Below, piece after piece: positions 22,410 to 31,640 of a stretch of DNA of 64,000 nt. Each line of letters opens with the position of its first letter. Position 1 is the stretch's first letter. Below the pieces are notes generated by a model. The model was given only the letters and a program-made list of their open reading frames with translations, searched no databases and had not been told where the DNA came from. The DNA is from Bacteroides faecium (GTDB taxonomy: Bacteria > Bacteroidota > Bacteroidia > Bacteroidales > Bacteroidaceae). The position numbers and the translations under genes are program-made. The stretch covers positions 6,014,001-6,078,000 of the forward strand of contig NZ_CP050831.1 of the NCBI RefSeq assembly GCF_012113595.1. Reading direction: 5' to 3'.

Positions 22410-24650
22410 ATGTATAACATTATCCAATTAAACGACAAAGAACTGTCGGAACTTCAAATTATTGCCAAAGATTTAGGCATAAAAAAAGCAGACTCATTCA
22501 AAAAAGAAGACCTTGTTTATAAAATACTCGATGAACAAGCAATCGTAGGAGCTACTAAGAAAGTTGCCGCAGATAAGCTCAAAGAAGAGCGTAAGGAAGA
22601 CAAGAAAAAGCGTTCACCGCGTGTAACTCCTTCCAAAAAAGAAGACAAGGCAGTTTCCGCAACAAAGAGTGGAGAAGTTGCAAAAAACAAAGAAGCCGTT
22701 CCTGCTAAAACACAACAACCTTCCAAAGAGGCAAGTACAAACAAAGAAAAAGAGACTCCTGCCGTTGAAGCCAAAGCAGAAAACACTGCTGCTCCTAAAC
22801 GTAAAGTAGGTCGTCCACGCAAAGGTACTGACGCTGCTGAGAAAAAAGAAGTAGAAAACGTAAAACCGGTAGTTACCAAAGAAACGGAAGCTAAATCGGC
22901 AGTTGTAGCAGAAAAGCCTGCTGAAGCTGAAAAGAAAGCCGCTCCTGTGCAACAACCTGCCGAAAAGAAAGAAAAAGAGAATAAACCTGTTACTGAAACC
23001 AACAGACTTGTTGTAGAAGCAAACAAACCTATTGCAGAAGCCAACAAGCCTGCTGCTGAAAAGAAAGTAATAGCAAAGCCACAAAAGAAGGCTGCACCAG
23101 TTATCGATGAAGAAAGCAATATCCTGTCCAATGCCGATGATGATGACTTCATCCCAATCGAAGACCTGCCTTCTGAAAAAATAGAGCTTCCTACCGAACT
23201 GTTCGGTAAGTTCGAGGCTACAAAAACAGAACCGGCACAAACGGCATCTGAACAACCCTCTCACCCGCAACAACAATCTCAACAACAACAGCAAGCTCAA
23301 CAGCAACGTCCGCGTATTGTTCGTCCACGTGACAATAACAATAATAGCAACAACGCTAGTAACAACAACAATAATAATAACAACAATAATAATTTCCAGC
23401 GCAACAATAACCAGAACCAACAGCGCTTGCCTATGCAGCGTTCCAACCAGCAGAACAATGCCAGCGAAAACTTCCCGGCACAGCAACCACAGGAGCGCAA
23501 AATTATCGAGCGTGAAAAGCCATACGAATTTGACGATATCCTCAATGGCGTAGGCGTTTTGGAAATCATGCAGGATGGATACGGATTCCTCCGTTCATCC
23601 GATTACAATTATCTTTCTTCTCCGGACGACATTTACGTATCGCAGTCACAAATCAAGCTGTTCGGCCTGAAGACCGGTGACGTAGTAGAAGGAGTTATCC
23701 GTCCGCCGAAAGAAGGAGAAAAATATTTCCCGTTGGTCAAAGTATCGAAAATCAACGGACGTGACGCAGCTTTCGTGCGCGACCGTGTTCCTTTCGAACA
23801 TTTGACTCCCCTCTTCCCGGATGAAAAGTTCAAGCTTTGCAAAGGCGGTTATTCAGACTCCATGTCTGCCCGTGTTGTTGACCTTTTCGCTCCGATTGGT
23901 AAAGGACAGCGCGCATTGATCGTAGCCCAGCCGAAGACCGGTAAGACTATCCTGATGAAAGACATCGCCAATGCAATAGCAGCCAACCACCCGGAAGTAT
24001 ATATGATTATGCTGCTGATTGACGAACGCCCTGAAGAAGTAACCGACATGGCACGCAGCGTCAACGCAGAAGTCATCGCTTCCACTTTCGACGAACCGGC
24101 AGAACGCCACGTGAAAATCGCAGGTATCGTATTGGAAAAAGCAAAACGCCTGGTAGAATGTGGTCACGACGTAGTTATCTTCCTTGACTCCATCACCCGT
24201 CTGGCACGCGCATACAATACAGTTTCCCCGGCATCCGGCAAAGTGCTTTCCGGTGGTGTCGATGCTAACGCATTGCACAAACCCAAACGTTTCTTCGGTG
24301 CGGCACGTAACATCGAAAACGGCGGTTCACTGACCATCATCGCTACGGCCTTGATTGATACCGGTTCCAAGATGGACGAAGTTATCTTCGAAGAATTCAA
24401 GGGTACAGGTAACATGGAGTTGCAGCTCGACCGCAACCTGTCCAACAAACGTATCTTCCCTGCTGTCAACATCACCGCATCCAGCACTCGCCGCGACGAC
24501 CTGCTGCTTGACAAGACGACGCTCGACCGCATGTGGATATTACGCAAATACCTTGCCGACATGAATCCGATTGAAGCAATGGATTTCGTAAAAGACCGTC
24601 TGGAGAAAACCAGAGACAACGACGAATTCCTGATGAGCATGAACAGCTAA
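22410..24650 (+). CDS. rho: Transcription termination factor Rho with long disordered insert
   Basis: The 746-residue protein starts with the Rho N-terminal helical domain (about 1-45). About 330 residues of low complexity follow: a Lys/Ala/Glu/Pro-rich part (50-240) and then Gln- and Asn-rich tracts (about 285-350). The RNA-binding cold-shock-like domain starts near 375 (GVGVLEIMQDGYGFLRS). The ATPase has Walker A AQPKTGKT near 507-514 and Walker B VVIFLDS near 588. It ends in a C-terminal Q/R-loop region. Rho is the hexameric RNA helicase that ends transcription. In B. thetaiotaomicron the disordered insert has been reported to drive phase separation. A strong terminator follows. Confidence 0.97.
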   Translation: MYNIIQLNDKELSELQIIAKDLGIKKADSFKKEDLVYKILDEQAIVGATKKVAADKLKEERKEDKKKRSPRVTPSKKEDKAVSATKSGEVAKNKEAVPAKTQQPSKEASTNKEKETPAVEAKAENTAAPKRKVGRPRKGTDAAEKKEVENVKPVVTKETEAKSAVVAEKPAEAEKKAAPVQQPAEKKEKENKPVTETNRLVVEANKPIAEANKPAAEKKVIAKPQKKAAPVIDEESNILSNADDDDFIPIEDLPSEKIELPTELFGKFEATKTEPAQTASEQPSHPQQQSQQQQQAQQQRPRIVRPRDNNNNSNNASNNNNNNNNNNNFQRNNNQNQQRLPMQRSNQQNNASENFPAQQPQERKIIEREKPYEFDDILNGVGVLEIMQDGYGFLRSSDYNYLSSPDDIYVSQSQIKLFGLKTGDVVEGVIRPPKEGEKYFPLVKVSKINGRDAAFVRDRVPFEHLTPLFPDEKFKLCKGGYSDSMSARVVDLFAPIGKGQRALIVAQPKTGKTILMKDIANAIAANHPEVYMIMLLIDERPEEVTDMARSVNAEVIASTFDEPAERHVKIAGIVLEKAKRLVECGHDVVIFLDSITRLARAYNTVSPASGKVLSGGVDANALHKPKRFFGAARNIENGGSLTIIATALIDTGSKMDEVIFEEFKGTGNMELQLDRNLSNKRIFPAVNITASSTRRDDLLLDKTTLDRMWILRKYLADMNPIEAMDFVKDRLEKTRDNDEFLMSMNS

Positions 24651-24672
24651 TCAACGGAAAAAGATAAATAAC

Positions 24673-24718
24673 GAATGGTGGTCAAACTGCAATTATCCCG
24701 CAGATTGGCCACCATTCT
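24673..24718 (+). terminator. Terminator after rho
   Basis: GAATGGTGGTCAA and TTGGCCACCATTC (one bulge/mismatch) flank a loop of about 20 nt, followed by TCTTTTT. Confidence 0.85.
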
Positions 24719-24804
24719 CTTTTTCAAGATTCCACTTTTGTACAAATTCCTTTCATTTACGTCCAAAACCGCTCTCCTACCCTTTTTTACATTCCCTTTT
24801 TTCC

Positions 24805-24812
24805 TACTTTTG
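24805..24812 (+). promoter_or_regulatory. -7 element for the sulfatase gene
   Basis: TACTTTTG fits TAnnTTTG, 34 bp ahead of the start codon. No clear -33 TTG at the usual spacing. Confidence 0.5.
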
Positions 24813-24846
24813 TTGCAAAATCAATATTACCTAATTCTAACCAAGA

Positions 24847-26313
24847 ATGAAAACGATTTATCCTTTCATGGGTTTAGCCCTATGCGGCATAGCAGCCCAG
24901 GCACAAGAAAAGCCGAATTTCCTGATTATCCAATGCGACCATTTGACGCAACGTGTCGTAGGCGCTTACGGGCATACTCAAGGATGCACCCTTCCTATGG
25001 ACGAAGTAGCTTCAAGAGGGGTCATCTTCTCCAATGCCTATGTAGGCTGTCCTCTCAGCCAACCTTCACGCGCAGCCTTATGGAGCGGCATGATGCCCCA
25101 TCAAACCAACGTACGTTCCAATTCCAGCGAACCCGTCAACACACACATACCGGAAAGCGTACCGACACTAGGAAGCCTTTTCTCCGAGAACGGTTACGAA
25201 GCCGTGCACTTCGGAAAGACTCACGACATGGGTTCGCTAAGAGGATTCAAGCATAAGGAACCGGTAGCAAAACCATTTACCGACCCTGAATTTCCCGTCA
25301 ACAACGACAGTTTCCTTGATGTAGGAACCTGCGAAGACGCAGTGGCCTATCTGAGCAACCCGCCACAGGAACCTTTCATCTGCATCGCCGACTTTCAAAA
25401 TCCTCACAATATCTGCGGATTCGTAGGAGCGAATGAAGGCGTACACACAGACCGCCCTATCAGCGGCACTCTTCCCGAACTGCCTGCCAACTTCGATGTC
25501 GAAGACTGGAGCAACATCCCTACTCCGGTACAGTATATTTGTTGCAGCCACCGCCGCATGACACAGGCTTCCCATTGGAGCGAAGAGAACTACCGCCATT
25601 ACATCGCAGCCTTCCAGCACTATACGAAGATGGTATCCAAACAAGTGGACAGCGTACTGAAAGCACTCTATTCCACACCAGCCGGAAAGAACACCATCAT
25701 AGTCATCCTGGCCGACCACGGCGACGGAATGGCTTCACACCGCATGGTGACCAAGCATATCAGCTTCTACGACGAAATGACAAACGTTCCGTTCATCTTT
25801 GCAGGCCCCGGCATCAAGCAACAGAAGAAACCGGTAGACCATCTGCTCACACAGCCCACGCTCGACCTTCTGCCCACCCTTTGCGACCTGGCAGGAATTT
25901 CCATTCCGGCGGGAAAAGCGGGAATCAGCCTTGCCCCTACACTAAAAGGAGAAAAACAGAAGAAAACCCACCCGTATGCCGTCTCCGAATGGCACAGCGA
26001 ATACGAATACGTGACGACTCCCGGACGTATGGTACGCGGGCCGAGATACAAATACACCCACTACCTTGAAGGCAACGGAGAGGAACTGTACGACATGAAG
26101 AAAGACCCGGGAGAGCGCAAGAATCTAGCCAAAGACCCTAAATACACAAAGGTTCTTGCAGAACACCGTGCAATGCTCGATGACTACATCACCCGGACAA
26201 AAGACGACTACCGCAGCCTGAAAGTAGACGCCGACCCACGGTGCAGGAATCACACACCGGGCTATCCAAATCACGAAGGTCCCGGAGCACGTGAGATTCT
26301 CAAAAAAAAATAA
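24847..26313 (+). CDS. S1-type sulfatase with Ser at the formylglycine position
   Basis: The 488-residue precursor has a signal peptide of about 19 residues (ending AAQAQ). The sulfatase signature reads SQPSRAALWSG, with Ser71 as the residue to be converted to formylglycine and Arg75 following. This is the Ser form of (S/C)x(P/A)xR, which anaerobic radical-SAM maturases (anSME) process. Metal ligands include Asp31 region (QCDH) and ADHGDGMASH near residue 298. It is probably periplasmic and removes sulfate from host glycans; the exact linkage is unknown. It stands alone, followed by a terminator and by a kinase pair. Confidence 0.93.
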   Translation: MKTIYPFMGLALCGIAAQAQEKPNFLIIQCDHLTQRVVGAYGHTQGCTLPMDEVASRGVIFSNAYVGCPLSQPSRAALWSGMMPHQTNVRSNSSEPVNTHIPESVPTLGSLFSENGYEAVHFGKTHDMGSLRGFKHKEPVAKPFTDPEFPVNNDSFLDVGTCEDAVAYLSNPPQEPFICIADFQNPHNICGFVGANEGVHTDRPISGTLPELPANFDVEDWSNIPTPVQYICCSHRRMTQASHWSEENYRHYIAAFQHYTKMVSKQVDSVLKALYSTPAGKNTIIVILADHGDGMASHRMVTKHISFYDEMTNVPFIFAGPGIKQQKKPVDHLLTQPTLDLLPTLCDLAGISIPAGKAGISLAPTLKGEKQKKTHPYAVSEWHSEYEYVTTPGRMVRGPRYKYTHYLEGNGEELYDMKKDPGERKNLAKDPKYTKVLAEHRAMLDDYITRTKDDYRSLKVDADPRCRNHTPGYPNHEGPGAREILKKK

Positions 26314-26319
26314 AATAAT

Positions 26320-26358
26320 AAAAAGAGCGGAGATTTCTTTGTAATCTTCGCTCTTTTT
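26320..26358 (+). terminator. Terminator after the sulfatase gene
   Basis: AAAAGAGCGGAGATT and AATCTTCGCTCTTTT (one mismatch) flank a 7-nt loop and are followed by T. Confidence 0.85.
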
Positions 26359-26402
26359 ATTTCTTTTGCACATCATCTAACAAACAAACAGCTAAATATC
26401 AA

Positions 26403-28259
26403 GTGAGTGAACACAAATACCATATTATCACAATCCTTGCAAGCATGCTTATATCAGCAACCCTGCATGCAGCGCACACCAATGCCGAACGCATCTCCTT
26501 ATTACAGTCGTTGTTCGACTACAACGTACCTTTCAGCACTGAAGTTACGATAGACAGCATTATCGAATGGGAAAAGATACTGGAACCCGAACTGGAACAA
26601 CAGCAGCAATACCCATTCCTATTCCGGCTAAAACAACTGACCGTACAGGCATTAGCAACCAAAGGCAACATCAGCCTTGCCATAGACAAGGCCGACCTGA
26701 TGTACCAAAAAGCCAAAGCCATGCATTACCCGTTGGGAACAGCACTCTCCCTACAGGCTATCGGAAATACATACCAAAGCTCGTCATCGATACCTATCGC
26801 AGCCATCGAATCCTACAAAGAGGCACTTGAGATTGCCCAAAATATCCCTAACGCAGACTCATATACAAAAGCAATCCTGTCCCAGCTCATTCTCACCAAG
26901 CTCAAATATCGCCAAATGACAGATATAGAAAACTATATCCGGGAATTCGAGTCCCTGTCAGACAAAGACAGGAACCAACAGGATGCCTTTCATATCGCCT
27001 ACTTCAAGGCATTCTACAATATCCAGATGCGCCATCTTCCCGAAGCATTGAGCTATCTGCAACAAGCCGAGTCAGTCAATCAGCACCCCACACATTCTTA
27101 TTATCTCTTAATGACCAAATACCTGTATTCCAGCTACTATACCGAATCCGAAGAATACCTTCAGGCATTAAAGATATTCGATGAAATACTTTCAAATATG
27201 AGAGCGGCAGATTCATATAACTCCCTGCTTATCAAACAAGAACGTACCAAAACACTCGCATTGATGGGCAAAAACGAGGAAGCATGCGAAGCTTATGATT
27301 TCCTGAACTCATTCAAGGACTCTCTGGAAGCCACGAATTACATCCGTCAAATCAACGAACTGCATACTCATTACCAAATTGATAAAAAAGAATTAGACAA
27401 CTTAAACAGGCAGAAAACAATCCTTTATTGGAGTTGGTTTACAATCCTGTCCATAGTCACGCTAATCATATTTTTAATCTTCCTGATAAAGCACAGTAAC
27501 AAGAAACTGCGGCTATCACGGCAAGAGCTGGAAAAAGCCAAGAAGCAAGAAGAGAACTCTATCCGGACAAAGAGCCTTTTCCTGTCTAACATGAGCCATG
27601 AAATCCGCACACCGCTCAATGCTCTGTCCGGCTTCTCGTCTATCCTGACGGAAGAATCCATCGACAACGAAACCCGGCAGCAATGCAGCGATATCATTCA
27701 GCAAAACTCCGAACTGCTGCTTAAGTTAATCAACGATGTAATCGACCTGTCCAGCCTCGAAATAGGCAAAATGACATTCAAGTACGAGCAATGCGACGCA
27801 GTAGCCATATGCAGGAACGTCATCGACATGGTCGAAAAGATAAAGCAGACAAATGCGGATGTCCACTTCTCCACTTCACTCCAAAGCTTGGAACTGACGA
27901 CAGACAATGCCCGGTTGCAACAATTATTAATCAACCTGCTTATTAACGCCACCAAATTCACCCCGCAAGGCTCCATTATCATGGAACTTGAAAAGCAGAC
28001 AGAAGATATGGCACTGTTTTCCGTGACCGATACAGGCTGCGGAATCACCAAAGAAAACCAGGACAAAATCTTCAACCGTTTTGAAAAGTTGAACGAAAAC
28101 GCACAAGGCACGGGACTCGGACTGTCTATCTGCCAGCTCATCATCGAGCAACTGGGCGGACGGATATGGATTGACCCGGATTACGATCAAGGAGCACGCT
28201 TCCTGTTCACCCATCCCATCCATCGCCCCCAACAACAAGGAAAGGAGAAAGCGGAATGA
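26403..28259 (+). CDS. TPR-containing membrane sensor histidine kinase (catalytically complete)
   Basis: The start is taken as GTG at 26403 because the following residues form a signal peptide (ITILASMLISATLHA). An ATG at 26445 is the alternative. A periplasmic TPR-like helical domain spans about 30-335 and a membrane helix about 339-365. The dimerisation domain has phospho-acceptor His399 in SNMSHEIRTPLNALSGF. The ATPase domain has N-box LLINLLINATKF, G1 DTGCGI and G2 GTGLGL. No receiver or regulator gene is nearby, so it is an orphan kinase. Its stop overlaps the start of the degenerate paralogue at 28256 (ATGA), so the two are translationally coupled. Confidence 0.92.
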   Translation: MSEHKYHIITILASMLISATLHAAHTNAERISLLQSLFDYNVPFSTEVTIDSIIEWEKILEPELEQQQQYPFLFRLKQLTVQALATKGNISLAIDKADLMYQKAKAMHYPLGTALSLQAIGNTYQSSSSIPIAAIESYKEALEIAQNIPNADSYTKAILSQLILTKLKYRQMTDIENYIREFESLSDKDRNQQDAFHIAYFKAFYNIQMRHLPEALSYLQQAESVNQHPTHSYYLLMTKYLYSSYYTESEEYLQALKIFDEILSNMRAADSYNSLLIKQERTKTLALMGKNEEACEAYDFLNSFKDSLEATNYIRQINELHTHYQIDKKELDNLNRQKTILYWSWFTILSIVTLIIFLIFLIKHSNKKLRLSRQELEKAKKQEENSIRTKSLFLSNMSHEIRTPLNALSGFSSILTEESIDNETRQQCSDIIQQNSELLLKLINDVIDLSSLEIGKMTFKYEQCDAVAICRNVIDMVEKIKQTNADVHFSTSLQSLELTTDNARLQQLLINLLINATKFTPQGSIIMELEKQTEDMALFSVTDTGCGITKENQDKIFNRFEKLNENAQGTGLGLSICQLIIEQLGGRIWIDPDYDQGARFLFTHPIHRPQQQGKEKAE

Positions 28260-30220
28260 AACAGACCATACTCCTGATAGCCTTATTATGTTGCACCCTG
28301 ACCGGAAAGGCGGGTACCGAAGCAATATCAGAATCCGACAGCCTGCTGAAAGTACTTCAAACCCTGCCTCGCGACACCATGCGCCTGAATGTCCTGAACC
28401 GGATCATCAGGATAGAGCAGAACAACTATCAATGTATCCAATACTCAGATACGTTGATGAAAGAGGCCCTACAACTGAAAAATGACAAATATGCCGGTAT
28501 GGCGGCATATTACCACGTCCTCTATTATTATAATCACAGCAATCAGGACAGCGTAAGCAAATGGCTCACCATCATGGAACCTCATGTCCGGAAATCGGAG
28601 ATATGGGACTTTTTCTTTGATGCCAGACGCTTTCAGATAGACCTGTACACCTACAACGAACAGTACGAACTCGCTATCAGTGAAGCAAAAAGAATGAAAC
28701 TGCAAGCCGACAAGCAGAACTGCACCCGTGGAGTCATAGCCGCTTACCAATGCCTGAGCAACGCTTATATCGGCAGCCAGCGTTGGGACAAAGGAATCGA
28801 ATCTCTGGAAGACGCTTATCAGATGCTTACCGCCAAGGAGAATCCGGTGGTTCGTATCTCCGTACTCTCGCAGTTGGTATCCGTCACCAAAGAAAAGAAA
28901 GACAACAAAAAACTGCTCAAATACCTGCAGGAACTGGAAAGTGCGTTGAATAAGCACATCAGCAGGAATCCGTCTTTGAAAGAAGGGTTTGCCGATGTAT
29001 ATCTTTTCAACGAACTGTTCTACGGCTATTATTATCTGAATATTCATCAACCCCAACGGGCTTATCTACATCTGCTGAAAGCCGAAAAATACTTGAACGA
29101 AGATACCTATTTCATGTACAAAGTGCTCTATTTCGACACCTATGCAAAATATTATCAGGAAATAGGAGAATATACACAAGCATCAGATTACATCGACACG
29201 ACATTGACGATGCTGAAAGCTGATTTTCCCAGCGACTATGCCGAACAACTGCTCGAAAAAGCCAGAATATGGAAACAGGCGGGACAGAGCGAAAAAGCCA
29301 TCCCTTTGTATGAGCAGGCACTAACCATCAAAGACTCGGCTTCAACCGCACTCTCCAACACCCAAATGGAACTGATAAAAAGCAAATATAATATCGAAAA
29401 GACAGCACTGGAACAAGAAAGGCAAAACAACAAGACCCAGCTTATCTACCTGACTTTTATTTTCATTATTCTGATTCTGCTGTTTATCTTTATGTCACGG
29501 CTCTTCATGGTACGAAAAGCATTGAAACACGCTGAAAACGAAATCCGGAAAGCTACAGAAACCGTGCGGAAAACCAATGAAATAAAGAACCGCTTCCTGT
29601 CAAACATGAGCTATAATATCCGCACTCCGCTCAACAATGTGGTAGGCTTCTCGCAACTTATCGCCTGCGAACCCAACATCGACAAGGAAACGAGACAGGA
29701 ATACTCCAATATCATCCACAAAAGTTCGGAAAAACTCATGAGACTCGTCAACGATGTCCTCGACCTGTCCCGTCTTGAAGCTCAGATGATGAAATTCCAG
29801 ATACAGGACAATGACATCATCGAATTATGCAAAGAAGCATGCTATATGGCGGATGCAAGGAACGAAAAGGCAGGTATCAAGGTGCTGTTCACCGCCGAGA
29901 CGAGTTCTCAAATTATCCGTACCGACACAGCGCGGCTGATACAGGCACTACTTAGCACACTGGTTTATCCGGACGAACAAGGGAGCCAACAGGAACGGAC
30001 TATCCGGTTCATAGCAAGCCGGAATGGAGATATGCTTCGTTTACGGATCATCAATTCCCCTTTGGCAGAACACACTTTTGCCTCACAGGAAACCATCATC
30101 CGGCATGACATCAACCGGTTACTGCTGAAGCACTTCGGCGGCAACTATCTCATCAATGATAAAACTCCCGAAGGACCGGAAATAGTTTTCATCTACCCTA
30201 TTACGCCCGAATCGAAATAA
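28256..30220 (+). CDS. TPR-containing histidine pseudokinase
   Basis: This 654-residue paralogue of the preceding kinase has a signal peptide, a TPR-like sensor region (about 25-385), a membrane helix (about 394-417) and a dimerisation-like domain. The H-box reads SNMSYNIRTPLNNVVGF: the acceptor His is Tyr453 and the next Glu is Asn454. In the ATPase region the N-box Asn, the G1 DxGxG and the G2 GxGxG are all missing (INSPLA and HDINRLLLKHFGG stand at those places). It can neither bind ATP in the usual way nor be phosphorylated on His. It probably senses a ligand and controls the kinase upstream by heterodimerisation (inference). Confidence 0.88.
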   Translation: MKQTILLIALLCCTLTGKAGTEAISESDSLLKVLQTLPRDTMRLNVLNRIIRIEQNNYQCIQYSDTLMKEALQLKNDKYAGMAAYYHVLYYYNHSNQDSVSKWLTIMEPHVRKSEIWDFFFDARRFQIDLYTYNEQYELAISEAKRMKLQADKQNCTRGVIAAYQCLSNAYIGSQRWDKGIESLEDAYQMLTAKENPVVRISVLSQLVSVTKEKKDNKKLLKYLQELESALNKHISRNPSLKEGFADVYLFNELFYGYYYLNIHQPQRAYLHLLKAEKYLNEDTYFMYKVLYFDTYAKYYQEIGEYTQASDYIDTTLTMLKADFPSDYAEQLLEKARIWKQAGQSEKAIPLYEQALTIKDSASTALSNTQMELIKSKYNIEKTALEQERQNNKTQLIYLTFIFIILILLFIFMSRLFMVRKALKHAENEIRKATETVRKTNEIKNRFLSNMSYNIRTPLNNVVGFSQLIACEPNIDKETRQEYSNIIHKSSEKLMRLVNDVLDLSRLEAQMMKFQIQDNDIIELCKEACYMADARNEKAGIKVLFTAETSSQIIRTDTARLIQALLSTLVYPDEQGSQQERTIRFIASRNGDMLRLRIINSPLAEHTFASQETIIRHDINRLLLKHFGGNYLINDKTPEGPEIVFIYPITPESK

Positions 30221-30225
30221 AGCGT

Positions 30226-30233
30226 TATCTTTG
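30226..30233 (+). promoter_or_regulatory. -7 element for the MATE gene
   Basis: TATCTTTG lies 6 bp after the pseudokinase stop codon and 27 bp ahead of the MATE start, so the exporter has its own promoter. Confidence 0.65.
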
Positions 30234-30259
30234 CAAAATGTAAACTTAATCCCTTAATT

Positions 30260-31582
30260 ATGTACACCAACAAACAGATTTGGAGTGTCAGTTACCCGAT
30301 ACTACTGAGCTTGCTGGCACAAAATGTTATCAACGTCACCGACACGGCATTCCTCGGCCACGTGAGTGAGGTAGCCCTCGGAGCTTCTGCCATGGGCGGG
30401 TTATTCTATATATGTGTATTCACCATAGCATTCGGATTCAGCACCGGTTCGCAGATAGTCATCGCAAGACGCAATGGCGAGGGACGCTATACGGACGTAG
30501 GCCCGGTCATGATTCAGGGTGTCATGTTCCTGTTTGCCATGGCACTGATACTGTTCGGCTTCACCAAAGCCTTCGGTGGAAACATCATGCGATTGCTCGT
30601 ATCTTCAGAGTCCATCTATGAAGGAACAATGGAGTTTCTCGACTGGCGTATTTACGGATTTTTCTTCTCTTTCGTCAATGTCATGTTCCGGGCATTGTAT
30701 ATCGGTATCACACGTACCAAAGTGCTTACCATCAACGCAGTAGTCATGGCATTGACTAATGTCGTATTGGACTACGCATTAATCTTCGGGAAATTCGGTC
30801 TGCCGGAAATGGGTATCAAGGGAGCCGCCATCGCATCCGTATTGGCAGAAGCCACTTCAATTCTCTTCTTCCTGATTTACACGTACATTACAGTCGATCT
30901 GAAGAAATACGGACTGCACCGTCTGCGCTCTTTCGATCCATCCTTGTTAATGCGGATTCTCAGCATTTCCTGTTTCACGATGCTGCAATATTTCCTGTCG
31001 ATGGCTACCTGGTTCGTATTCTTTGTAGCCGTAGAGAGACTGGGACAGCGGGAATTGGCCATCGCCAATATCGTCCGAAGCATCTACGTCGTACTGTTAA
31101 TTCCGGTCAACGCATTGGCAACCACCACCAACAGTCTTGTGAGTAACGCCATCGGCGCAGGGGGAATCCGGTTCGTGATGCCGCTTATCAATAAAATCGC
31201 ACGGTTCTCGTTCTTCATTATGCTGGGGCTGGTTGCGTTGTCGGCACTGTTTCCCCAGTTCCTGCTTTCAATCTATACCAGCGAAGCCGCACTTATCACA
31301 GAGTCCGTGCCGTCAGTGTACGTGATTTGCATCGCCATGCTCATCGCGTCGGTAGCCAATGTCGTATTCAACGGCATCTCCGGCACAGGCAACACGCAAG
31401 CAGCTTTATTGCTCGAAACAATTACAATCGTCATCTACGGCTCATACATCATATTCATCGGAATGTGGCTGAAAGCACCGATTGAAATCTGTTTTACGAT
31501 TGAGATAGTGTACTATACCTTGCTATTGATAACAAGTTATATTTACCTCAAAAAAGCAAAATGGCAGAATAAAAAGATATAA
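30260..31582 (+). CDS. MATE-family efflux transporter
   Basis: The 440-residue protein has twelve membrane helices in two halves (about 10-215 and 235-430), the MATE layout. The N-terminal half starts with QIWSVSYPILLSLLAQNVINVTDTAFLG, typical of the DinF/NorM group. MATE proteins export cationic drugs or metabolites in exchange for H+ or Na+. The substrate is not predictable here. It lies between the kinase pair and ffh and appears to be transcribed separately from both. Confidence 0.93.
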   Translation: MYTNKQIWSVSYPILLSLLAQNVINVTDTAFLGHVSEVALGASAMGGLFYICVFTIAFGFSTGSQIVIARRNGEGRYTDVGPVMIQGVMFLFAMALILFGFTKAFGGNIMRLLVSSESIYEGTMEFLDWRIYGFFFSFVNVMFRALYIGITRTKVLTINAVVMALTNVVLDYALIFGKFGLPEMGIKGAAIASVLAEATSILFFLIYTYITVDLKKYGLHRLRSFDPSLLMRILSISCFTMLQYFLSMATWFVFFVAVERLGQRELAIANIVRSIYVVLLIPVNALATTTNSLVSNAIGAGGIRFVMPLINKIARFSFFIMLGLVALSALFPQFLLSIYTSEAALITESVPSVYVICIAMLIASVANVVFNGISGTGNTQAALLLETITIVIYGSYIIFIGMWLKAPIEICFTIEIVYYTLLLITSYIYLKKAKWQNKKI

Positions 31583-31598
31583 ATCCGAGAGATTTTTG

Positions 31599-31606
31599 TA
31601 CATTTG
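31599..31606 (+). promoter_or_regulatory. -7 element for ffh
   Basis: TACATTTG, 34 bp ahead of the ffh start codon. Confidence 0.6.
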
Positions 31607-31640
31607 CAGGCTCAAATAATTAATTAGTAATTAAACAACT

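Noticed and set aside
22517..23486. Long minus-strand open frames (211 and 290 aa) opposite rho
   Set aside because: They lie opposite the low-complexity Lys/Ala/Glu/Asn/Gln-rich part of rho. Their translations are low-complexity shadows (Ser/Ala/Phe/Leu runs) without any family signature.
24675..25256. 193-aa plus-strand frame overlapping the start of the sulfatase gene
   Set aside because: It overlaps the sulfatase reading frame and terminator region. The sulfatase frame has a clear signal peptide and active-site motif.
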